The notes: generated by a model not told the origin, from the sequence alone. Shown: positions 8,745 through 16,639, counted from the stretch's first letter. The stretch: DNA of 49,252 bases from Roseateles puraquae (GCF_002205845.1 NZ_NISI01000008.1:1-49252), one strand, 5' to 3'. Translations and numbers: made by a program.

Positions 8745-9398
8745 ATGAATCTCGAACAAGCCCGCTTCAACATGATCGAGCAGCAGATCCGCCCCTGGGA
8801 CGTGCTCGACACCACCGTGCTGGAGCTGCTGAGCGTCGTCCACCGCGAGGATTTCGTGCCCGAGGCGCATCGCGCCCAGGCCTTCGTCGACACCGAGCTG
8901 CCGCTGACCGCCAGCCGCCGCATGCTGGCGCCGAAGGTCGAGGCTCGCCTGTTCCAGGAACTCAAGGTGCAGCGCCACGAGAAGGTGCTGGAGATCGGCG
9001 CCGCCACGGGTCACATCGCCGCGTTGCTGTCGCACAAGGCCCAGCGCGTCATTGCGCTGGAAGCCGACGCCGGTCTGGCCGCGCAGGCCCAGGCCAACCT
9101 CAAGCGCGCTGGCGTGATGAACGTGACCGTGCTGAACCAGGACGGCGCCGCCGGCCTCGCGGCCGAGGAGCCGTTCGATGCCATCCTGCTGTCGGGCTCG
9201 GTGGCCAGCGTGCCGCAGGTGCTGCTCAACCAGCTCAAGGTGGGCGGGCGCCTGGCGGCCATCGTGGGCAGCGAGCCGGTGATGCGTGCGGTGATGATCA
9301 CGCGCGTCGGGGCGAACGACTTCCGCACGGTCGAGATGTTTGACACGGTGGCGGGCCGCCTGCCCGGGTTTGCCGAGGCGCCGGCCTTCAGCTTCTGA
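8745..9398 (+). CDS. Isoaspartate O-methyltransferase-like protein
   Basis: A 217-residue SAM-dependent methyltransferase of the PCMT family. The SAM-binding motif I is VLEIGAATGH (81-90), followed by an acidic residue after VIALEAD. The usual PCMT substrate motif containing ISQP reads RMLAP here (about 59-64), so repair of isoaspartyl residues is doubtful. The gene starts at ATG 8745 after a good GGAG ribosome site. Homologues next to tolC occur in many Burkholderiales, by my recollection of their genomes, but the role is not known to me. Confidence 0.8.
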   Translation: MNLEQARFNMIEQQIRPWDVLDTTVLELLSVVHREDFVPEAHRAQAFVDTELPLTASRRMLAPKVEARLFQELKVQRHEKVLEIGAATGHIAALLSHKAQRVIALEADAGLAAQAQANLKRAGVMNVTVLNQDGAAGLAAEEPFDAILLSGSVASVPQVLLNQLKVGGRLAAIVGSEPVMRAVMITRVGANDFRTVEMFDTVAGRLPGFAEAPAFSF

Positions 9399-9490
9399 GC
9401 CTGCCGGCCGGATGCAGCCCGTCGCCCCAAAACGACCATTGCTCCCCCAACGGGCGCAAGTCGTCGCATGGCTTCAGTCACCGGTGGCCT

Positions 9491-9521
9491 TTGGCTCTAT
9501 AAACCCGGCCGCGCTTACAAC
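9491..9521 (+). promoter_or_regulatory. Putative tolC promoter
   Basis: TTGGCT (9491-9496) and TACAAC (9516-9521) are separated by 19 nt, 24 nt before the start codon. A short palindrome CACCGGTG (9479-9486) lies just upstream and shares TCACCGGT with the centre of the TetR operator at 8027-8048. If real, the channel gene has its own promoter rather than relying on read-through. Confidence 0.35.
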
Positions 9522-9545
9522 ATTGCTCTCCAGTCAAGGAATCCC

Positions 9546-10892
9546 ATGCCCTTCGTTACTGCTCCACGCCTGATCCTGCAACCGCTGGCCCTGGCGGCCA
9601 GCTTCCTGATCGCCGGCGCGGCCCAGGCCCAGAGCCTGCAGGAGCTGTACGACGCAGCACGGGGTTATGACGCGACCTACCTCGCGATCCGGGCGACCGC
9701 CGATGCCGCCGCCGCACGCATCGGGCAGGCTGAAGCCCTGAACCGGCCGAGCCTGGGCCTCGGCGCCTCGGCCACTGCCGCCCGCAGCGATCCGCCGACG
9801 TCGGGCGCCATCAACAGCACGACGATCGCGGCCAACCTGCAGGGCAAGTACTCGGTCTACAACGCCGCCAACGCGCCGACCATCGACAAGGCGCGCCGCG
9901 CCTACGCGGTGGCGCAGGCAGATCTGGAGTCGGCCGAGCAGGACCTGATGGTGCGCCTGGCCACGGCCTATTTCGATGTGCTGGCGGCCAAGGATGCGCT
10001 GTCCACCACCCGAGCCAACAAGGCCGCGATCGCCGAGCAGCTGGCCTCGGCCAAGCGCAATTTCGAGGTCGGCACCGCCACCATCACCGACACCCGCGAA
10101 GCCCAGGCCAAGTACGACCTGGCCGTGGCCCAGGAACTCGCCGCCGACAACGACCTGCGCGTCAAGCGCGTGGTGCTGGACCAGTTCGTCGGCCGGGTCG
10201 GCGTCGAGCCCAAGGGCCTGGCCCAGCCGGTGGCGCTGCCGGCGCTGAACAGCGAGAACATCGACACCTGGGTCAGCGCGGCCGACGAGCAGCACCCGGC
10301 CATCCGCAAGGCGCGCCTGGGGCTGGAGCTCGCGCAGCTCGACACCCAGATCGCCCGCGCGGGCGAAAAGCCGACGCTGGACGCCAGCGCGACCGTGGGC
10401 GCCAACAACGTTCACAACAGCCTGAGCGGGGCCGCATCGGTGCAGGCGGGTGCCGGCACGAGCAAGAACGCCACCATCGGCCTGACCTTCACCTACCCGC
10501 TCTACACCGGCGGCCTGACCCAGAACCGCATCAAGGAAACCCTGGTGCTGGAGGAGAAGGCCCGCAACGACCTCGACTTCGCCCGTCGCAGCGTGGCCGA
10601 AGCCACGCGCCGCGCCTTCTTCGGCGTGCAGTCGCTGAAGGCCCAGGTGGCTGCGTACGAAGCCGCCGAGTCGTCTACCAAGTTGGCGCTCGAGGCCACT
10701 CAGCTGGGCTACAAGGTCGGCGTTCGGGTGAATCTGGACGTGCTCAACGCCCAGACGCAGCTCTACAGCACCCAGCGCGACCTGGCCAAGGCGCGCTACG
10801 ACGTGCTGGTGAACAGCCTCAAGCTGCGCCAGGCCTCGGGCCAGTTGCGCCCCGAGGACATCAACGCCACCAACGCGCTGCTGGCCAAGTAA
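9546..10892 (+). CDS. TolC family outer membrane efflux/secretion channel
   Basis: A 448-residue outer-membrane factor with two repeated coiled-coil/beta-barrel halves, as in TolC. A signal peptide ends near AGAAQA (about residue 28) and is followed by SLQELYDAARGYDATYLAIRA, typical of the type I secretion TolC group. The second half begins with LDVLNAQTQLYSTQRDLAKARYDVL near the C-terminus, the helix region of repeat 2. It would form the periplasm-spanning exit duct for an inner-membrane pump or type I exporter encoded elsewhere. The ATG at 9546 follows AAGGAA and gives the proper signal peptide; the in-frame ATG at 9468 does not. Confidence 0.92.
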   Translation: MPFVTAPRLILQPLALAASFLIAGAAQAQSLQELYDAARGYDATYLAIRATADAAAARIGQAEALNRPSLGLGASATAARSDPPTSGAINSTTIAANLQGKYSVYNAANAPTIDKARRAYAVAQADLESAEQDLMVRLATAYFDVLAAKDALSTTRANKAAIAEQLASAKRNFEVGTATITDTREAQAKYDLAVAQELAADNDLRVKRVVLDQFVGRVGVEPKGLAQPVALPALNSENIDTWVSAADEQHPAIRKARLGLELAQLDTQIARAGEKPTLDASATVGANNVHNSLSGAASVQAGAGTSKNATIGLTFTYPLYTGGLTQNRIKETLVLEEKARNDLDFARRSVAEATRRAFFGVQSLKAQVAAYEAAESSTKLALEATQLGYKVGVRVNLDVLNAQTQLYSTQRDLAKARYDVLVNSLKLRQASGQLRPEDINATNALLAK

Positions 10893-10913
10893 GCCTCGCG
10901 TCCGCCCCTCACC

Positions 10914-10937
10914 AGCCCCGCCTCGGCGGGGCTTTTT
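10914..10937 (+). terminator. Rho-independent terminator after tolC
   Basis: AGCCCCGC pairs with GCGGGGCT around a CTCG loop and is followed by five T. It lies 22 nt downstream of the channel gene stop and isolates it from the sulfur-related cassette. Confidence 0.9.
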
Positions 10938-10964
10938 CATGCCTGGCCTTGACGGCACTTCGAG

Positions 10965-10996
10965 GCCATCAATATATCAAGTGATATATTGATGGC
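10965..10996. promoter_or_regulatory. Perfect palindromic operator, BigR/SqrR-type
   Basis: GCCATCAATATATCA is repeated in perfect inversion around a 2-nt centre, ending one base before the regulator ATG at 10997. A promoter TTGACG (10949-10954) with an AT-rich -10 inside the left arm (TATATC, 10973-10978) would place the operator across the -10 and the start point, a textbook repression geometry. Transcripts would have a leader of only about a dozen bases and no Shine-Dalgarno sequence. Confidence 0.8.
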
Positions 10997-11338
10997 ATGC
11001 CTCGCACCTCGTCAGCCTCCGCTGCGCCCGCGCTCGACCCTGTCGTGCTGCGCGCAGCCGCGGGCGAAGCCGTGGCGGTGCTCAAGGCGCTGGGCAACCC
11101 CGAGCGCCTGCCGCTGCTGTGCCAGATGTCCCAGGGCGAGCTGAGCGTGGCCGAGCTGGAGGCGGCGCTCGGCATCCACCAGCCGACGCTCTCCCAGCAA
11201 CTGGGCGTGCTGCGGCGTGAAGGCCTGGTGGAGACCCGACGCGACGGCAAGAACGTGATCTACCGGGTGGCAGACGAGCGCGTGCTGGCGCTGCTGCAGG
11301 CGCTCTACACCCTTTACTGCCCAAAGGAGGCGACATGA
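10997..11338 (+). CDS. ArsR family persulfide-sensing repressor, BigR/SqrR-like
   Basis: A 113-residue winged-helix protein of the ArsR/SmtB family. Its recognition helix region is HQPTLSQQLGVLRREGLV (61-78). Cys42 in LLCQMS and Cys108 in TLYCPK occupy the positions of the two redox cysteines of BigR and SqrR. Those proteins release DNA when the cysteines become linked by a polysulfide, so this is likely a sulfide/persulfide-responsive repressor. It overlaps the next gene by 4 nt (ATGA) and heads a cassette with two YeeE/YedE-type proteins. There is no ribosome site, as the operator abuts the ATG. Confidence 0.88.
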   Translation: MPRTSSASAAPALDPVVLRAAAGEAVAVLKALGNPERLPLLCQMSQGELSVAELEAALGIHQPTLSQQLGVLRREGLVETRRDGKNVIYRVADERVLALLQALYTLYCPKEAT

Positions 11339-11763
11339 CCCTGAACTGGACGGCCTTCACGCCCGGCACCGCGCTGGCCGGCGGCGTGCTGATCGGACTG
11401 GCCGCAGCACTGCTGGTGCTGCTGGGCGGACGCATCGCCGGCATCAGCGGCATCCTCGGCGGTCTGCTGCGGCGCGTGCCGGGCGAGCGGGCCTGGCGGG
11501 CGGCGTTCATCGGCGGTCTGCTGGTGTCTCCGTGGGTCTATGCCGCGGTGCAGGGGCCGATGGTCTCGCAGATCGACGCCAGTTGGCCCACGCTGATCGC
11601 CGCGGGCCTCATCGTCGGCGTCGGCACGCGCTACGGCGCGGGCTGCACCAGCGGGCACGGCGTGTGCGGCTTGTCGCGCCTGTCCTGGCGGTCGGCGGTG
11701 GCCACTGCGAGCTTCATGGCCGCGGGCTTCGTGACGGTCTTCGTCGCCCGCCATCTGCTCTGA
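11335..11763 (+). CDS. YeeE/YedE family sulfur transport-like protein
   Basis: A 142-residue membrane protein with about four helices and the signature GVGTRYGAGCTSGHGVCGLSR of the YeeE/YedE (TsuA-like) family, which handles thiosulfate or related sulfur compounds. The Cys residues in that motif are thought to pass the substrate. The protein is about half the length of E. coli YeeE. The other half appears to be supplied by the next gene, as in the two-subunit PmpA/PmpB type. Cotranscription with the BigR-like repressor supports a role in sulfur-species movement. Confidence 0.88.
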   Translation: MTLNWTAFTPGTALAGGVLIGLAAALLVLLGGRIAGISGILGGLLRRVPGERAWRAAFIGGLLVSPWVYAAVQGPMVSQIDASWPTLIAAGLIVGVGTRYGAGCTSGHGVCGLSRLSWRSAVATASFMAAGFVTVFVARHLL

Positions 11764-11773
11764 GGAGATCACC

Positions 11774-12184
11774 ATGGGTACCTTCATCGGCGGGCTTGCC
11801 GGCCTCGTCTTCGGCCTCGGGCTGATCGTTTCTGGCATGGTGCAACCGGCCAAGGTGCTGGGCTTCCTGGACCTGGCCGGTGCCTGGGACCCGTCCCTGG
11901 CCCTGGTCATGGCGGGGGCCATCGCCGTCGGTCTGCCGGCCTTTGCCCTGGCGGTGCGGCGCCGCGAGACCTTCCTCGGCTTGCAGATGCAATTGCCGCA
12001 ATCCAAGGTCGTCGACCGGCGCCTCGTCGGTGGCAGTCTGGCCTTCGGTGTCGGCTGGGGGCTGGCCGGGTTGTGCCCGGGCCCGGCCCTCGTGGTGGCC
12101 GGCAGCGGCGATGTGAAGGCGCTCGCGTTCGTGGCTGCCATGGTGGCCGGCATGGCTGTGTTCGAGTGGATCGAGCGGCATTGA
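11774..12184 (+). CDS. DUF6691/YeeE-type membrane protein, second half
   Basis: A 136-residue protein with four hydrophobic helices. It contains GLGLIVSGMVQPAKVLGFLD and GWGLAGLCPGPALV, which are hallmarks of the DUF6691/YeeE-YedE second subunit. The Cys in GLCPGP is the likely partner of the cysteines in the preceding protein. It starts 10 nt after that gene with a clear GGAG ribosome site, so the two probably form one heteromeric channel controlled by the BigR-like repressor. Confidence 0.88.
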   Translation: MGTFIGGLAGLVFGLGLIVSGMVQPAKVLGFLDLAGAWDPSLALVMAGAIAVGLPAFALAVRRRETFLGLQMQLPQSKVVDRRLVGGSLAFGVGWGLAGLCPGPALVVAGSGDVKALAFVAAMVAGMAVFEWIERH

Positions 12185-12232
12185 GGCCCCGTGCGCCGGC
12201 AGCGGCGCCGGGAGGCCTCAAAATCCGCGCCC

Positions 12233-13012
12233 ATGCTGTTCCTGCTCTCGCCCGCCAAATCTCTTGACTACGACACGCCGACCCCGCCTGAGCTGGCGCC
12301 GGCCCTGACCCGCCCGCAGTTCCTGCCCGACACGGCCCGACTGATCGACGTGCTGCGCACGAAGAGCGTGGCCGACGTGCGCGAGTTGATGGACCTCTCC
12401 GAGCCGCTCGCCCAACTCAACGTCGACCGCTACCGGGCCTGGCGTCCGCGCTTCACCGACCACAACAGCAAGCCGGCCGTGCTGGCCTTCAACGGCGATG
12501 TCTACGACGGCCTCGATGCCAAGTCGATGACGGCGGACGACCTCGCGTGGGCGCAGACGCACGTGCGCATGCTGTCGGGCCTCTACGGCATCCTGCGGCC
12601 CCTGGACCGCATGCAGCCTTACCGGCTGGAGATGGGCACGCGGCTGCAGACCGAGGCGGGCGCCAGCCTGTACGACTACTGGGGCGACCGCCTGGCCCTG
12701 CACCTGAACAAGCTCGCCCAGGCCGAGAAGGTGCCGGTCATCGTGAACCTCGCGTCGCAGGAGTATTTCCGGGCGGCGGACCGCCGGGTGCTGAAGCCGC
12801 GCGTCATCGACTGCCAGTTCGAGGACTGGAAGAACGGCGAGTACAAGATCATCAGTTTCTTTGCCAAGCGCGCCCGCGGCCTCATGGCGCGCTTCGCCAT
12901 CCAGCAGCGCCTTCAGACGCCGGAGGGCCTGCAGGCCTTCGACCTGGACGGGTATCGTCTGGCCTCCGAGGTCTCGTCCCCTGATCGACTCGTTTTCCGC
13001 CGCAAGCCATGA
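12233..13012 (+). CDS. yaaA: Peroxide stress protein YaaA
   Basis: A 259-residue protein of the YaaA/DUF328 family, beginning MLFLLSPAKSLD. In E. coli it is induced by hydrogen peroxide through OxyR and lowers free intracellular iron, limiting Fenton damage; it also binds DNA. The motif ASQEYFRAAD and the C-terminal ARGLMARF block are family hallmarks. The start at 12233 matches the conserved family start; an upstream ATG at 12191 would add only Arg-rich residues. Its stop overlaps the next gene start by 4 nt. Confidence 0.94.
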   Translation: MLFLLSPAKSLDYDTPTPPELAPALTRPQFLPDTARLIDVLRTKSVADVRELMDLSEPLAQLNVDRYRAWRPRFTDHNSKPAVLAFNGDVYDGLDAKSMTADDLAWAQTHVRMLSGLYGILRPLDRMQPYRLEMGTRLQTEAGASLYDYWGDRLALHLNKLAQAEKVPVIVNLASQEYFRAADRRVLKPRVIDCQFEDWKNGEYKIISFFAKRARGLMARFAIQQRLQTPEGLQAFDLDGYRLASEVSSPDRLVFRRKP

Positions 13013-13851
13013 GCCAACAAGTCATCACCCCCGAACTCTGTGCCTGGATCACCGAGCAATCAAACGCCGGCCATCCGTCCGACAGCATCCTGGCCGCCAT
13101 GCTGGGCAGCGGCTGGGACGAGTCGGTCGCGCGCCAGGCCCTGGCCCGCACGCTGGGCCAGGCCGCCACGCTGACCAGCGCCCCGGGCACGACGCCCGGC
13201 TTGCCGGAGCCCGACCTGAGCCGCTTCGCGCCGGTCATCGATGCCGGTGACCGGCAGGTCAAGGTGATGATGGCGCTGCGCCAGCCGCGCGTGGTGGTTT
13301 TCGGCGACCTGCTGTCGGATGACGAGTGCGACGGCATCATCGCGTTGGCCTCCAAGCGCCTCGCGCGGTCTGAAACCGTGGCCAGCAGCAGCGACGGCAG
13401 CGAGGTGAACGCGGCGCGCACCAGCGAGGGCATGTTCTTCGAACGCTGCGAGACCGAGCTGATCCGCCGCGTGGAGTCGCGCATCGCCACGCTGCTGCGC
13501 TGGCCGCTGGACCACGGCGAGGGCCTGCAGGTGCTGCGCTACCGGCCCGGTGCCGAGTACCAGCCCCACTACGACTACTTCGAGCCCGGCCACGTCAGCA
13601 CGCCCAACATCCTCAAGCGCGGCGGCCAGCGCGTGGCCACGCTCGTCATCTACCTGAACACGCCGGCGGCCGGCGGCTCCACCATCTTCCCGGACATCGG
13701 GCTGGACGTGGCCCCCGTGAAGGGCAATGCGGTGTTCTTCAGCTATGACCGGCCGCACCCGTCCACGCAGACGCTGCATGGCGGCTCACCGGTCATTGAC
13801 GGCGAGAAATGGGTGGCCACGAAGTGGCTGCGCCAGGGCGTGTTCGTCTGA
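13009..13851 (+). CDS. Prolyl 4-hydroxylase-like 2OG-Fe(II) oxygenase
   Basis: A 280-residue protein whose C-terminal half (about 95-280) is a P4Hc double-stranded beta-helix oxygenase. The iron ligands are His187, Asp189 and His257, and Lys267 is the 2-oxoglutarate anchor. YFEPG after HYDY and the GGSTIFP segment are typical of bacterial prolyl hydroxylase homologues, whose targets include EF-Tu in Pseudomonas. The first 90 residues are an extra helical region of unknown role. It overlaps yaaA by ATGA, so the pair is translationally linked, joining an iron-limiting protein with an iron-dependent one. Confidence 0.9.
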   Translation: MSQQVITPELCAWITEQSNAGHPSDSILAAMLGSGWDESVARQALARTLGQAATLTSAPGTTPGLPEPDLSRFAPVIDAGDRQVKVMMALRQPRVVVFGDLLSDDECDGIIALASKRLARSETVASSSDGSEVNAARTSEGMFFERCETELIRRVESRIATLLRWPLDHGEGLQVLRYRPGAEYQPHYDYFEPGHVSTPNILKRGGQRVATLVIYLNTPAAGGSTIFPDIGLDVAPVKGNAVFFSYDRPHPSTQTLHGGSPVIDGEKWVATKWLRQGVFV

Positions 13852-13860
13852 GGCCGCACC

Positions 13861-13896
13861 CCTGATCCGCGGGTGAGGGTCAGGAGCCATGGCTCC
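13861..13896. other. Tandem hairpins after the hydroxylase gene
   Basis: An 8-bp hairpin with one wobble pair (CCTGATCC with GGGTCAGG, 13861-13884) is followed at once by the perfect 14-nt palindrome GGAGCCATGGCTCC (13883-13896). There is no T run. It may end the yaaA/hydroxylase transcript by another mechanism or serve the next gene. Confidence 0.3.
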
Positions 13897-13963
13897 AATG
13901 GGCGATGCCGCGCCGCGTGCCGAAACCTAAGGTGCGAACTCCACTTTCCACGGGAGTTCCACG

Positions 13964-14545
13964 ATGTCTTCTTCTTACTCTTCGGCGCTGCCGAGCCGCC
14001 TGCGCGCCTGGCTGGGCGCGGTGTTGTTGGCGGCCAGCGGCGTCAGCCAGGCCGGTGTGTCCCTGAGCTGGGATCTGGCGGCCTGGCAGTACGACGCCAT
14101 CCCCAGCCAGACGCTGGAGCTGCGCGCCACGGTCTACAACGAAGCCTCGGCCACCGAGCACCTGCTGGGCAGCCGTTTCGTGGCCGCCTTCGGCGAGGGC
14201 ATCGAGGATGCCTACGACTTTCTCGCGCCCATGGTCTCTCTGGCCGAGCAGTTCGCGATGATGGATCTGGCGCCGGGCCAGGGCATGGACTTCGTGTTCG
14301 GGCGGCTCGCGCCGGTCAACGGCAGCATCGCCCCGGGGGTCTACACCGGCGGTGGCTTCTCGCTGGCCTTCCGCGACGCCAGCGGGGCTGAGGTGTCCTG
14401 GACGCCGGAGCACACCCTGCGCATCGATGTGGCCGAAGGCACGACGGGCAACGCGCTGCCCGAGCCCACGACGCTGCTGCTGACCGCTTCCTGCCTGGGC
14501 GCGCTGGTGCTGCAGCGTCGGCGCCGGGCTCAGGTCATGCGCTGA
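13964..14545 (+). CDS. PEP-CTERM sorted exported protein
   Basis: A 193-residue protein with a signal peptide ending near GVSQA (about residue 30) and a classic PEP-CTERM tail: Pro-Glu-Pro at 167-169, a hydrophobic helix, then RRRR near the C-terminus. Exosortase recognises this tail and cleaves it at the inner membrane before export into the extracellular matrix. The body has no recognised domain. A GGGAG ribosome site lies 7 nt before the ATG. Its 3' end overlaps the convergent LuxR-type gene by 11 nt. Confidence 0.85.
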   Translation: MSSSYSSALPSRLRAWLGAVLLAASGVSQAGVSLSWDLAAWQYDAIPSQTLELRATVYNEASATEHLLGSRFVAAFGEGIEDAYDFLAPMVSLAEQFAMMDLAPGQGMDFVFGRLAPVNGSIAPGVYTGGGFSLAFRDASGAEVSWTPEHTLRIDVAEGTTGNALPEPTTLLLTASCLGALVLQRRRRAQVMR

Positions 14546-15089
14546 GCAGCTTGTTGATCAGCTCGGGCGTGCTGCTCGCCCGGTATTTCTTCATCAGCCG
14601 GCCTCGGTAGACGTCCACCGTGCGTGGGCTCACGCCGAGGTGGCGGCCGATGAGCTTGCTCGTCTGGCCCTCCACCAGCAGGGCGGCGATCTCACGCTCG
14701 CGGGGCGTCAGCTCCGCGGTGATCTGGCGGCGGGCCGACAGGTCCTCGAAGCTCCAGATGCCGCGCGCATGCGGGTCGGCCGGGTCCAGGGCCCGGCCCG
14801 TCACGTGGCACCAGAACAGCTCGCCGCTGCCCAGGCGCCGCATCACGCGGTCATCCGCGTAATGGCCCTGGGCATCCAGGCTCGCCACGATGCGCGCGCC
14901 GGTGCGCTCGAACTCGACCGCACTCGGGTACATGACCGCGAAGCTCTGCCCGACGAGCTGCTCGCGCGTGGCTGAGAACATCTGCAGCACGCGCTCGTTG
15001 CAGTCCACGATCTGGCGCTGTGCCGACAGCACGAGGCCGATCGGCGCGAACAGGAAGGCACTGCGGTAGTCCAGGGCGGCGGGTTCCAC
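14535..15089 (-). CDS. PAS-LuxR transcriptional regulator
   Basis: A 184-residue regulator with an N-terminal PAS domain (about 10-110, with VDCNERVLQMFSATREQLVGQ) and a C-terminal LuxR/FixJ helix-turn-helix (about 125-182, with LTPREREIAALLVEGQTSK). No phosphoacceptor domain is present, so the PAS domain probably senses a small ligand or redox state directly. It is divergent from the CoA-transferase genes, with 92 nt between the starts, which makes those genes its most likely target. Confidence 0.88.
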   Translation of the reverse strand: MEPAALDYRSAFLFAPIGLVLSAQRQIVDCNERVLQMFSATREQLVGQSFAVMYPSAVEFERTGARIVASLDAQGHYADDRVMRRLGSGELFWCHVTGRALDPADPHARGIWSFEDLSARRQITAELTPREREIAALLVEGQTSKLIGRHLGVSPRTVDVYRGRLMKKYRASSTPELINKLLSA

Positions 15090-15135
15090 TTAGGCGATCT
15101 TGCGTAATCGACGGCGAGAGGCGCGGGATAGTACC

Positions 15136-15155
15136 CTTGCGGTCGTTTTTGCAAG
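15136..15155. promoter_or_regulatory. Inverted repeat between LuxR-type gene and scoA
   Basis: CTTGC and GCAAG are separated by 10 nt, about 27 nt before the scoA start. It is a candidate binding site for the divergent PAS-LuxR regulator, but short enough to arise by chance. Confidence 0.3.
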
Positions 15156-15181
15156 CGCCAGCCGGCGATGGAGACAAACGC

Positions 15182-15889
15182 ATGAACAAGGTGTACCCGA
15201 GCGCTGCCGAGGCGCTGCGCGGTGTCGTGCAGGATGGCCAGCTGATGGCCGTCGGGGGCTTCGGCCTGTGCGGCATCCCGGAGGCGCTGATCGCCGCCCT
15301 GCGCGACAGCGGCGTCAAGAACCTCACGGTCATTTCCAACAACGCCGGCGTCGACGGCTTCGGCCTCGGCCAGTTGCTGGAAACCCGCCAGATCAAGAAG
15401 ATGATCTCCAGCTACGTGGGCGAGAACAAGGAGTTCGAGCGCCAGTACCTGGCTGGTGAGCTGGAGCTGGAGTTCACGCCGCAGGGCACGCTCGCCGAGA
15501 AGCTGCGCGCGGGTGGCGCCGGCATCCCGGCCTTCTTCGTGCGCACCGGCGTGGGCACGATGATCGCCGAGGGCAAGGAGGTGCGCGAGTTCGACGGCGA
15601 GGCCTACATCCTGGAGAAGGCGCTGGTGCCGGACGTGTCGCTCGTCAAGGCCTACAAGGCCGACAAGAGCGGCAACCTCGTGTTCCGCCGCACGGCGCGC
15701 AACTTCAACCCGGCAGCGGCCATGGCCGGCAAGCTGACCATCGTCGAGGTGGAACACATCGTCGAGACCGGCGAGATCGACCCCGATGACGTGCACCTGC
15801 CGGGCATCTACGTGAACCGCATCGTGCTGAACGCCCACCCCGAGAAGCGCATCGAGAAGCGCACGCTCTCTGAGAAGAAGGGAGTCTGA
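15182..15889 (+). CDS. scoA: 3-oxoacid CoA-transferase subunit A
   Basis: A 235-residue alpha subunit of the family I CoA-transferases, with [17 protein letters not shown] near the N-terminus (CoA-binding region) and the family's usual length. With the B subunit it moves CoA from succinyl-CoA to acetoacetate or a related 3-oxoacid, linking ketone-body or PHB breakdown to the TCA cycle. The ATG at 15182 follows GGAGACAAACGC. The B subunit starts 2 nt after its stop. Confidence 0.94.
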   Translation: MNKVYPSAAEALRGVVQDGQLMAVGGFGLCGIPEALIAALRDSGVKNLTVISNNAGVDGFGLGQLLETRQIKKMISSYVGENKEFERQYLAGELELEFTPQGTLAEKLRAGGAGIPAFFVRTGVGTMIAEGKEVREFDGEAYILEKALVPDVSLVKAYKADKSGNLVFRRTARNFNPAAAMAGKLTIVEVEHIVETGEIDPDDVHLPGIYVNRIVLNAHPEKRIEKRTLSEKKGV

Positions 15890-15891
15890 CC

Positions 15892-16530
15892 ATGGCCTGG
15901 ACCCAAGACCAGATGGCCGCCCGCGCGGCCCAGGAGCTGGAAGACGGCTTCTACGTGAACCTTGGCATCGGCATTCCCACGCTGGTGGCCAACCATGTGC
16001 CCGCCAGCAAGGAAGTCTGGCTGCAAAGCGAGAACGGCATGCTGGGCATCGGCCCCTTCCCGACGGAAGACGAGGTCGACGCCGACCTCATCAACGCCGG
16101 CAAGCAGACTGTCACCACGCTGCCGGGCAGCAGCATCTTCGGCAGCCACGACAGCTTCGCGATGATCCGGGCCGGCAAGATCAACCTCAGCATCCTGGGC
16201 GCGATGCAGGTCAGCGGCAAGGGCGACCTGGCCAACTGGATGATCCCCGGCAAGATGGTCAAGGGCATGGGCGGCGCCATGGACCTGGTGGCCGGCGTGA
16301 AGCGGGTCATCGTGCTGATGGAGCACGTGGCCCGCAAGAAGGACGGCACCGAAGACATGAAGATCATCCCCGCCTGCACGCTGCCGCTGACGGGTGTGGG
16401 CGTGGTCGACCGCATCATCACCGACCTGGGCGTGTTCGACGTGGTGCCCGAAGGCATTCGCGTGGTGGAGCTGGCCGAAGGCGTGACACGCGAGTTCGCG
16501 CAAAGCAAGACGGGCGTGCCCTTGCTCTGA
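15892..16530 (+). CDS. scoB: 3-oxoacid CoA-transferase subunit B
   Basis: A 212-residue beta subunit. The catalytic glutamate is Glu47 in the motif SENGMLG, which forms the covalent CoA thioester. [15 protein letters not shown] precedes it, and [19 protein letters not shown] is the conserved middle region. It forms a heterotetramer with the A subunit encoded immediately upstream and is surely cotranscribed. The exact 3-oxoacid (acetoacetate versus 3-oxoadipate) cannot be settled from sequence; absence of aromatic-degradation genes nearby favours acetoacetate. Confidence 0.94.
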   Translation: MAWTQDQMAARAAQELEDGFYVNLGIGIPTLVANHVPASKEVWLQSENGMLGIGPFPTEDEVDADLINAGKQTVTTLPGSSIFGSHDSFAMIRAGKINLSILGAMQVSGKGDLANWMIPGKMVKGMGGAMDLVAGVKRVIVLMEHVARKKDGTEDMKIIPACTLPLTGVGVVDRIITDLGVFDVVPEGIRVVELAEGVTREFAQSKTGVPLL

Positions 16531-16562
16531 CCTGTCACCGGTTGTAAGGCGCGGGCGGTTTG

Positions 16563-16622
16563 TCACGCCGGGCCAACGCCCGGTGTGAAAGCGGCCCGGA
16601 GTTTGGTCATCATCCGGGCCGC
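16563..16622. other. Two strong hairpins between scoB and DUF1800
   Basis: Hairpin one is an 11-bp stem with one G-T pair and a CAAC loop (16563-16588). Hairpin two is a perfect 9-bp stem, GCGGCCCGG with CCGGGCCGC, around a 14-nt loop (16591-16622). Neither has a T run. They could end the scoAB transcript or lie in the 5' leader of the DUF1800 gene, 17 nt before its ATG. Confidence 0.5.
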
Positions 16623-16639
16623 ATCCCACCGGACCGCCC

